Part shown: piece by piece, positions 1 to 5,916 of the stretch
Layout: each line of letters begins with the position of its first letter
Position numbering within the stretch: the stretch's first letter is position 1
Assembly: GCA_937864895.1 (NCBI GenBank)
Contig: CALMDF010000180.1
Coordinates: 1-5,916, forward strand
Source: an uncultured Holophagales bacterium
Lineage (GTDB): Bacteria; Acidobacteriota; Thermoanaerobaculia; UBA5066
Length of the DNA stretch: 5,916 nt
Reading direction: 5' to 3'
The notes under the pieces: model-generated
The model's input: only the letters and a program-made list of their open reading frames with translations
Told to the model about the DNA's origin: nothing
Database searches by the model: none
Program-made: the position numbers and the translations under genes

Positions 1-1401
<1,401 letters not shown>

Positions 1402-1403
1402 CT

Positions 1404-1421
1404 CGCGCAGATTACTGCGCG
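1404..1421. repeat. Perfect 7-bp inverted repeat over the kinase -10 region
   Basis: CGCGCAG (1404-1410) and CTGCGCG (1415-1421) are exact reverse complements around ATTA. The repeat spans the predicted kinase -10 (1409-1414), so as DNA it could be an operator. If transcription instead starts upstream, it would form a 7-bp hairpin with a tetraloop just before, or inside, the 5' end of the kinase message. Its centre is about 22 bp, near two helical turns, from the other palindrome in this gap. The function is unproven. Confidence 0.5.
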
Positions 1422-1437
1422 GGCTCGAAGGCGTCAC
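1409..1437 (-). promoter_or_regulatory. Predicted sigma70-type promoter of the kinase gene
   Basis: On the minus strand, GTGACG (1437-1432) is a 4/6 match to TTGACA. An exact 17-nt spacer separates it from TAATCT (1414-1409), a weak 3/6 match to TATAAT. Transcription would begin about 7 nt further on, at or next to the GTG at 1401, which implies a leaderless or nearly leaderless mRNA. This agrees with the lack of a convincing Shine-Dalgarno sequence there. It is inferred from spacing and partial consensus only. Confidence 0.4.
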
Positions 1438-1443
1438 GCCTTC
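1427..1443. repeat. 17-bp palindrome between the divergent promoters (operator candidate)
   Basis: GAAGGCGT-C-ACGCCTTC is a perfect inverted repeat with 8-bp arms centred on 1435. It covers the predicted kinase -35 (1432-1437) and ends 2 nt before the predicted -35 of the CpcT/CpeT gene (1446-1451). That is a classical place for a dimeric repressor controlling both divergent genes. No regulator gene is in the window, so the binding protein is unknown. If the kinase starts at GTG 1437, most of this repeat would be coding. Confidence 0.5.
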
Positions 1444-1445
1444 CG

Positions 1446-1474
1446 ATGACGGCGGGGGAGAGCCTTGGTACGCT
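1446..1474 (+). promoter_or_regulatory. Predicted promoter of the CpcT/CpeT-family gene
   Basis: ATGACG (1446-1451) matches TTGACA at four of six positions, including the TGAC core. After a 17-nt spacer comes TACGCT (1469-1474), a 3/6 match to TATAAT. The expected transcription start, near 1481, falls next to the GTG start at 1482. This predicts a leaderless transcript, arranged as the mirror image of the kinase promoter. It is a sequence-only prediction with a weak -10. Confidence 0.4.
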
Positions 1475-1481
1475 CGGGGCC

Positions 1482-2150
1482 GTGAAGAGAGTCGCTCGCA
1501 GCGTGATCCCCGCCGCCCTCCTCCTCGCCGCGTCCTTCGGCGGGTTCCCCGCGCCCGCCGAGGAGCCCGCCCCCGTCGAGCAGGTGGCGGCGCTCCTGGA
1601 GGGGACCTTCGACTCGAGAGCCCAGGCCGAGTCGGACCCGAAGATGTTCAAGGCCGTGCGGCTCGTCGCGGTGAGGGTGCCGAAGAGCCGCCTCGGCGAC
1701 GGCTCGCCCGTCCTGTACGTCGAGCAGGCCCTGCTCGCGACTCCCGACCGCCCCTACCGGCAGCGCTTCTACCGGCTCGAGGAGACGGCCGACGGGGGCG
1801 TCATCTCCCGCGTTTTCGAGCCGAAGGACCTGCTCGCGGTCTCCGGGAAGTGGCGCGACCCGGCGGACCTCGCTCTCTTCGGCCCGGGGGACGTCACGGA
1901 GCGTATCGGGTGCGCCGTCCGGCTGAAGAAGACGGACGACGGCTGGGCGGGAGGCACCGAGGGGACGAACTGCCCCTCCGCGCTCGCCGGGGCCCGGTAC
2001 GCCGAGTCGGACGTGAGGCTCTCCCCCGGGCGCATGGAGTCCTGGGACCGCGGCTACGACGTGCAGGACCGGCAGGTCTGGGGCTCACCCGTGAGGCCCT
2101 ACGTCTTCGAGCGGCGTTCGACGGGGATGCCGGCCGAAGCGGCGAAGTAA
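1482..2150 (+). CDS. Exported CpcT/CpeT-family (chromophore lyase-like) protein
   Basis: The 222-residue product starts with a signal peptide: KR-rich head, hydrophobic core (8-22) and cleavage expected after PAPA at 26. The mature part follows the CpcT/CpeT pattern: EGTFDSRAQA (40-49), LYVEQAL (78-84), PYRQRFYRL (91-99), GC at 143-144, a second Cys at 164 (TNCPSA), SWDRGYD (187-193), QVWGS (198-202) and PYVFER (206-211). In cyanobacteria the family attaches bilins to cysteines of phycobiliprotein beta subunits. Nothing here suggests phycobilisomes, and the signal peptide places it outside the cytoplasm, so lyase activity should not be assumed. A secreted lipocalin-like ligand-binding role is an inference. 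GTG 1482 is chosen because it begins the signal peptide directly; ATG 1446 would add 12 residues and lies in the predicted promoter. It is divergent from the kinase and converges with pcnB. Confidence 0.85.
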   Translation: MKRVARSVIPAALLLAASFGGFPAPAEEPAPVEQVAALLEGTFDSRAQAESDPKMFKAVRLVAVRVPKSRLGDGSPVLYVEQALLATPDRPYRQRFYRLEETADGGVISRVFEPKDLLAVSGKWRDPADLALFGPGDVTERIGCAVRLKKTDDGWAGGTEGTNCPSALAGARYAESDVRLSPGRMESWDRGYDVQDRQVWGSPVRPYVFERRSTGMPAEAAK

Positions 2151-2160
2151 GGCTTCAGGC
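2133..2160. terminator. Weak stem-loop spanning the convergent gene ends
   Basis: GCCGAAGC (2133-2140) can pair with GCTTC-A-GGC (2152-2160), an 8-bp stem with one bulged A and an 11-nt loop. It covers the stop codons of both convergent genes, TAA at 2148-2150 and TGA at 2157-2155. There is no T-tract on either strand, so it is not a standard intrinsic terminator. It may help to block read-through or may be chance in GC-rich DNA. Confidence 0.2.
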
Positions 2161-3543
2161 GGCCTGGCCGGGGCGACCGCGGCCCCGGCGGCGGCGGCGC
2201 CGGGGGGAAGCGGCGGCGGCCTGGGGCTCGTCGGGAAACCCGATCTCGTGGGGCCCGGGGTGGACCTCGTGCGGGATGAGCGCCTCCGGGAACGGGATCG
2301 CCGCCCGGAGGTCCTCGCCCGGCCTCGGAGTTCGCCCGCCGCCGCGCTTCAGCAGGTCTTCCCAGGTGGCGGCGGCTTCGTGGTACCGGCCCGAGGCGGC
2401 CGCGTAGAGCGAGAGGAGGCTGACGGCCACGGGGAAGTACCCCTTCGTCACGAGCCGCCGGGCCGCCGGGTCGCCCGGGCGGAGCTCTGCGAGGCGTCCC
2501 ATCGTGAAGAGCCCCTGCTTCAGGTCGTGGATCGCCGCGTTCGGGAGCGAGAGTCTCGCGGAGGGAGGGTTGACGACGTCCTCGAGGAGGAGGAGGAGCT
2601 TCTGCGCGTCGACCTGGCCTCCCGAGCGGGTCCGGATCGCCCTGAAGAGGAGCGGGAGGAAGACGACCCCGAGAATGATCGCGTCGGAGAGGCGCTCGCC
2701 TCCCCCGCGCCGCCGGTCCGTCTCCGCGAGCATCTTCCAGAAGAGGCCGCTGCCGGCGCCCGGGCCCCGGAGCTCGAGGTCGAGCTCGGGGAAGATCTCG
2801 TGGAGAAGGCCGGTCTCGGACCAGAGCCTGTACGTCGGGGCCCCCCAGCCGCGGCGGAGGGGGTCGAGGAGCTCCTCGGTGACGCGTGGCGCCGCGCTCT
2901 TGCGAATTTCCCGTCGGTTCTCCGCGATGGCCGCGCGGACGGCGGGAGTCATCTCGAACTGGAGGCGCGCCGCGAACTCGCAGGCCCGCATCATCCGGAC
3001 GGGGTCCTCTCGGAAGCGGATCTCGGCGTCCCCGATCGTCCTCACGAGACGCTGCTCGAGATCTTCGACGCCGCCGACCCAGTCGATGACGGCGAACGTC
3101 GCGATGTCGTAGAAGAGGCCGTTGATCGTGAAGTCGCGCCGGACGGCATCCTCGGCCGGGGTGCCGAAGGTGTTGTCGGAACGGATCAGGAGATCGGCGT
3201 CCCCCGCCTGGCCCGGCTCGACGTCCTCCGGGTCGGGCCGCCGCCGGAAGGTGGAGACCTCGACGATCTTGCCGCCGTCGAAGAGGACGTGGGCGAGCCG
3301 GAAACGCCGGCCGATGACGCGGCAGTTCCGGAAGAGACGGCGCACGTCCTGGGGACGGGCGTCGGTCCCGATGTCGAAGTCCTTCGGCGTCCGCCCCGTC
3401 AGGAGGTCGCGAACCGACCCGCCGACCAGGTACGCCTTGTACCCGGCCCGGTGGAGGCGGTAGAGGACCTTCAGGGCGTCGGGGTCGATGTAGCCGCGCG
3501 AGATGGGGTGTTCGGCGCGGGGGATGATCCGGGGCTCCATCAT
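2155..3543 (-). CDS. pcnB: Poly(A) polymerase I (polynucleotide adenylyltransferase)
   Basis: Template-independent enzyme that adds A residues to RNA 3' ends with ATP, marking transcripts for decay in the cytoplasm. The 462-residue product is close in length to E. coli PcnB and aligns from the N-terminus (IPRAEHPISR at 7-16). The class II nucleotidyltransferase head has LVGGSVRDLL (39-48), the catalytic Asp pair in KDFDIGT (Asp55, Asp57), RRDFTINGLFYD (135-146) and EDPVRMMRA (179-187). IGRRFRLAHV (77-86) is the signature separating poly(A) polymerases from CCA-adding enzymes. The tail is very basic (PRRRRRRGRGR, 447-457), like the Arg-rich C-terminus of E. coli PAP I, and is encoded by a CGG/CCG-rich stretch. 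Two tandem ATGs (3543, 3540) compete as start: GAGGAG lies 12 nt before the first, and GAAGGG abuts the first and lies 3 nt before the second. It converges with the CpcT/CpeT gene with a 4-nt gap. Confidence 0.95.
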   Translation of the reverse strand: MMEPRIIPRAEHPISRGYIDPDALKVLYRLHRAGYKAYLVGGSVRDLLTGRTPKDFDIGTDARPQDVRRLFRNCRVIGRRFRLAHVLFDGGKIVEVSTFRRRPDPEDVEPGQAGDADLLIRSDNTFGTPAEDAVRRDFTINGLFYDIATFAVIDWVGGVEDLEQRLVRTIGDAEIRFREDPVRMMRACEFAARLQFEMTPAVRAAIAENRREIRKSAAPRVTEELLDPLRRGWGAPTYRLWSETGLLHEIFPELDLELRGPGAGSGLFWKMLAETDRRRGGGERLSDAIILGVVFLPLLFRAIRTRSGGQVDAQKLLLLLEDVVNPPSARLSLPNAAIHDLKQGLFTMGRLAELRPGDPAARRLVTKGYFPVAVSLLSLYAAASGRYHEAAATWEDLLKRGGGRTPRPGEDLRAAIPFPEALIPHEVHPGPHEIGFPDEPQAAAASPRRRRRRGRGRPGQAA

Positions 3544-3555
3544 CCCTTCAGGGGG

Positions 3556-3561
3556 CTCCTC
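3556..3561 (-). promoter_or_regulatory. Candidate ribosome binding site of pcnB
   Basis: GAGGAG on the minus strand is 12 nt upstream of ATG 3543, longer than ideal. A second purine run, GAAGGG (3549-3544), directly touches that ATG and is 3 nt from ATG 3540. Neither has perfect spacing, so the exact start is uncertain by one codon. Confidence 0.45.
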
Positions 3562-3575
3562 ACGAGCATCGGCCC

Positions 3576-3581
3576 ATTCTA
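3576..3581 (-). promoter_or_regulatory. Candidate -10 element of pcnB
   Basis: TAGAAT on the minus strand matches TATAAT at five of six positions. It lies 32 nt before the first pcnB ATG, giving an expected leader of about 25 nt that contains the GAGGAG site. I see no good -35 hexamer 16-18 nt upstream, so only the -10 is claimed. Confidence 0.45.
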
Positions 3582-3616
3582 GCGCTCCGGCCCCCCCGGG
3601 TCCCGAACGGAGCCCT

Positions 3617-3628
3617 CGAAGGCCTTCG
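3617..3628. repeat. 12-bp perfect palindrome CGAAGGCCTTCG upstream of the membrane-protein gene
   Basis: The self-complementary 12-mer lies 6 nt before the plus-strand TAGAAT (3635-3640), in its spacer or -35 region. It contains the same GAAGG/CCTTC half-sites as the palindrome at 1427-1443, but without the 5-nt centre. It could be an operator; chance is also plausible because short palindromes are common in GC-rich DNA. Confidence 0.35.
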
Positions 3629-3634
3629 CGCCCC

Positions 3635-3640
3635 TAGAAT
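3635..3640 (+). promoter_or_regulatory. Candidate -10 element of the membrane-protein gene
   Basis: TAGAAT is a 5/6 match to TATAAT and ends 10 nt before the GTG at 3651. With a normal start distance the mRNA would have only a few untranslated bases, fitting the absence of a Shine-Dalgarno sequence. It is an exact mirror copy (CTAGAAT) of the pcnB -10 at 3576-3582. No clear -35 is visible. Confidence 0.45.
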
Positions 3641-3650
3641 CGGTGTTTCC

Positions 3651-5916
3651 GTGGAGCACGCCGTCTCGCCGTCACGCCGTGGCGGACCGCCCCTTCCGCT
3701 CGTGGCGGCGCTCCTCGGCGCCGTGGTGGCCACCCGGTTCCTCGCGATCGCCGTCGCCCCGGGCGAGATCGACGAGGCCGTCTTCTCGGGCGCGGTGACG
3801 AACTTCGACCTGGATGACCTGTCGCCCCAGGCGCCCGGGTTCCCTGTCTGGATCCTGATCGGCCGCGCGCTCCTCCCGGTCTTCCCCACGCCCTTCAACG
3901 CGCTCGCGGCCGCCGCGACCCTCCTCTCCTGCGTCGGCCTTCCGGCGCTCTACCTCTGGGGCCGCCGTCTCGTGGGGGAGTGGGCCGCGCTCGGCGGCAC
4001 GCTCTTCGCCGCGTTCCTTCCGGTCGTCTGGGTGAACGGCGGGCGGGCCTTCTCCGACTCGCCGTCGACGGCCTTCTTCCTCGCGTCGCTCGCCGCTCTC
4101 GGCGCCGCGGGCTCGCGTGCCGCGGAGGGCCGGAGGGTCTGGCCGTTCGCCGTCGGCGCCGGCCTCGCCGCCGCCGCGGGAGCCGGGGTGAGGCCGCACC
4201 TCGTCCTCGCCTTCGGCCCTCTCCTCCTCGTCGAGGTCCTCCGCCTCTCGCGGGAGCGGCCGGGCCGGCGGGCCGCGGGTCTCCTCGTCGCCTCCGGTCT
4301 CGCGGGGACGGGGGCGTGGGGGCTCTGGCTCTTCGTCGAGGCCGGGGGCGTCCCCGGGCTCTCCGCCGCCCTCGGGGAGCGGGCGGGCTTCCGGGCCCAG
4401 GCCTTCGCCACCGGCACGTTCGGGACGTTCGTCGATTCGTTCGTCGTGAGGGACTTCCTGACATGGGAGGCGGCGGCCGTCGTTTTCGCCTTCGCGCTCC
4501 TGGGGCTCGCCGCCACGGCCCGCCGCGCCCCGCGGGCCGCGGTCGACCTCCTCCTCGTCCTCGTTCCTGCTTTCTGCTCCCTCTGGTTCCTGCACAGCCG
4601 GGCGATGTCGCGCTACTCGGTCCCGTTCATCCTCGTCCTCGCGCTCCCGGTGGCGGCGGGGGCGGGGGCTCTCCTGAGGCGGCCCGCGTTCGGCCTCGTC
4701 GCGATGCTCGCAGGGGCGGGGCTGTTCGCCAGGGAGGCGTGGCCGGAGGTGCGGTACGGCGCCACCTGTGCGACGCCCCCTTCGGCCGCCATCGACCACC
4801 TCGCGCGGTACGGGCACGCGGGCCGGCACACGATCATCGCGGACGGCGTCTTCACGTCGTTTCTCAGGACGGAGAGATGGGAGGGGCGCCTCGTCGTGTG
4901 GGGGCTTTCCGACGAGCTCCTCGTCGGCCCGCGGCAGCGGCGCAATCGCCGGCTGGTCCGGCTCACGGACCTCACGGAAGAGCCCGACCCGGTCGACCGC
5001 GCGGACCCCGCCTGGCGCAGCTGGAGGCACGGGGGAGCCGTGGCGGAGGCGCTCGGCAACCGGCGCCTCCTCGCGGTCGCCGTCCGGGACCCGGCGCCCC
5101 CCCTCTTCGGCCCCGGCTTCGGAGTCCGCGAAAGCGAGCCCGGTCTGCCGTCCGTCCGCTGGGCCGGCCCCGAGGCGCGTCTCATCATTCCGGGGCTCGA
5201 GGGCCCCCCCGTCGCCTTCCTCCGGGGCGAGCGGCAGGCGGACGAGGGGCCGACGACCCTCACCGTCACCGACGCCGAGACCGGCCGCGTCCTCGTGACC
5301 CGCCACCTCCTCCCCGGGCCCTTCGAGCTCTCGATCGTCCCCGTACCCGTCTACGGGCCCCTCCCGTACCCGCGGGAGGTCGTCCTCTCCTGCGATCGCC
5401 CCCAGGCGCTTCCCGACGTGCCGGGAATCTTCCGGCCCCGGTCCGGCTGCGTGCTCCTCCGGGAGGCGACGTTCTCGGCTCCCCCCGAGTCGGTGTGGGA
5501 GACCTTCGGCGAGGAGCGGATCCTCGACCTGGGCCGCCCGCGCGACGCCTGGGCCGTCCTCGAGGGCTTCCACGATCGCGAGCAGGAAGCGACGAGCGGC
5601 CTGGCGATTCGCTGGACCTCCTCGCGATCGTCCTTCGTCTGGGTCCCTTCGACAGCGCTCTCGCCGAGGGAGATCGCGTTTCGCGCGAAGGCGCCTGGGG
5701 AGGTCCCGGTTCGCCTCAGCGTCGCGATCGACGGCGTCGCGGCGGGCGGCGTGGAGGTCGGGCCGGGCGAGTTCGCCGAGGCCCGCCTCGCCCTCGAGGG
5801 AGCCGCCCTCGCCAGGATGACGGGAGCGGAGCCGGTCCGGGTGGAGCTGACGTCCCCGGTCTTCGTGCCGAAGGCGGCCGGGGGCGGCGACGACCCCCGG
5901 GAGCTCGGGATCGTCC
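3651..5916 (+). CDS. Large multi-pass membrane protein, GT-C glycosyltransferase-like (partial, C-terminus outside window)
   Basis: The frame stays open from GTG 3651 to the window end (755 residues). Residues 15-35 form the first transmembrane helix. An acidic loop with Asp41-Glu42 (EIDEAVFSG) follows, as in the first periplasmic loop of ArnT/PMT-type (GT-C) enzymes, which use polyprenyl-phosphate sugars. More hydrophobic helices run to about residue 365 (near 82-103, 112-128, 138-153, 164-178, 183-198, 207-226 and several later), with family-like features NGGRAFSDSPSTAFF (129-143), GVRPH (179-183) and SRYSVPF (320-326). Residues 366-755 are soluble, probably extracytoplasmic and beta-rich, with two tandem copies of a GFxxRE...RW...P domain. 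The role is inferred to be transfer of a sugar to an envelope lipid, glycan or protein; donor and acceptor are unknown. GTG 3651 sits 10 nt after a -10-like TAGAAT and precedes the first helix by a short basic segment. It is divergent from pcnB. Class assignment is moderate; coding status is strong. Confidence 0.75.
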   Translation, partial: MEHAVSPSRRGGPPLPLVAALLGAVVATRFLAIAVAPGEIDEAVFSGAVTNFDLDDLSPQAPGFPVWILIGRALLPVFPTPFNALAAAATLLSCVGLPALYLWGRRLVGEWAALGGTLFAAFLPVVWVNGGRAFSDSPSTAFFLASLAALGAAGSRAAEGRRVWPFAVGAGLAAAAGAGVRPHLVLAFGPLLLVEVLRLSRERPGRRAAGLLVASGLAGTGAWGLWLFVEAGGVPGLSAALGERAGFRAQAFATGTFGTFVDSFVVRDFLTWEAAAVVFAFALLGLAATARRAPRAAVDLLLVLVPAFCSLWFLHSRAMSRYSVPFILVLALPVAAGAGALLRRPAFGLVAMLAGAGLFAREAWPEVRYGATCATPPSAAIDHLARYGHAGRHTIIADGVFTSFLRTERWEGRLVVWGLSDELLVGPRQRRNRRLVRLTDLTEEPDPVDRADPAWRSWRHGGAVAEALGNRRLLAVAVRDPAPPLFGPGFGVRESEPGLPSVRWAGPEARLIIPGLEGPPVAFLRGERQADEGPTTLTVTDAETGRVLVTRHLLPGPFELSIVPVPVYGPLPYPREVVLSCDRPQALPDVPGIFRPRSGCVLLREATFSAPPESVWETFGEERILDLGRPRDAWAVLEGFHDREQEATSGLAIRWTSSRSSFVWVPSTALSPREIAFRAKAPGEVPVRLSVAIDGVAAGGVEVGPGEFAEARLALEGAALARMTGAEPVRVELTSPVFVPKAAGGGDDPRELGIV
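5115..5916 (+). repeat. Two tandem copies of a beta-rich domain within the membrane protein
   Basis: Copy 1 covers residues about 489-603 and copy 2 about 639-755, still open at the window end. Matching landmarks are GFGVRE (489-494) with GFHDRE (639-644), VRW (502-504) with IRW (653-655), a following hydrophobic strand ending in Pro (ARLIIP with SFVWVP), and RSGCVLL (597-603) with RELGIV (750-755). The offset between copies is 150-153 residues throughout. The DNA copies have diverged, so the duplication is old. From memory, single copies of such a domain occur at the C-terminus of some bacterial glycosyltransferases; I cannot name a domain entry with certainty. Confidence 0.55.

Noticed and set aside
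2177..2222. CGG/CCG-rich stretch as a possible tandem repeat element
   Set aside because: It is irregular and fully explained as the codons for the Ala/Arg-rich tail of PcnB.
2248..3582. Plus-strand open frame of 444 codons
   Set aside because: Antisense shadow of pcnB, which aligns along its whole length with the poly(A) polymerase family.
3672..5573. Minus-strand open frame of 633 codons
   Set aside because: Antisense to the membrane protein. Its translation is a run of Glu/Arg/Gly/Asp without domains, whereas the plus strand encodes ordered hydrophobic helices and a repeated domain.
3651..5916. Calling the membrane protein a specific ArnT or protein mannosyltransferase
   Set aside because: Only the topology, the early Asp-Glu loop and general GT-C-like features are visible. 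Diagnostic substrate residues cannot be assigned by eye and the gene is truncated.

Overview
This window is GC-rich DNA, clearly above 65% G+C by eye, from a bacterial chromosome. It holds four protein-coding genes: two complete and two cut by the window edges. The serine/threonine kinase has a GxGGMGEVYRARD glycine loop, a Pro/Ala-rich linker, one membrane helix and an extracytoplasmic WD40/TolB-like propeller. Kinases of this build are abundant in Acidobacteriota and also occur in Myxococcota and related soil lineages. GTG starts and frequent GAC/CTC/GTC codons fit the same source. Acidobacteriota or a near neighbour is my inference; no rRNA or other phylogenetic marker is present.

Layout from left to right: (1) positions 1-1401, minus strand, the N-terminal 467 residues of the kinase, whose propeller end lies outside the window; (2) 1402-1481, a compact divergent promoter region with two perfect inverted repeats; (3) 1482-2150, plus strand, an exported protein of the CpcT/CpeT (phycobiliprotein chromophore lyase-like) family; (4) a 4-nt gap to a convergent gene; (5) 2155-3543, minus strand, pcnB, poly(A) polymerase I, complete and recognisable by its PAP-specific signature and basic tail; (6) 3544-3650, a second divergent promoter region; (7) 3651 to the window end, plus strand, a large multi-pass membrane protein resembling GT-C glycosyltransferases, with two tandem copies of a C-terminal beta-rich domain, the second cut by the window edge.

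The genes do not form one pathway. pcnB is housekeeping RNA metabolism, with polyadenylation promoting mRNA decay. The kinase and the CpcT/CpeT protein are divergent and may share control elements, because their predicted promoters lie back to back around a 17-bp palindrome. The membrane protein may act in cell-envelope glycan or glycolipid assembly.

I found no mobile element, CRISPR array, tRNA, rRNA, riboswitch or obvious new defence system. The points most worth following are the exported CpcT/CpeT homologue beside a sensor-like kinase, the palindromes between them, and the duplicated domain in the membrane protein. Long open frames antisense to every gene are products of high GC content and were not annotated.
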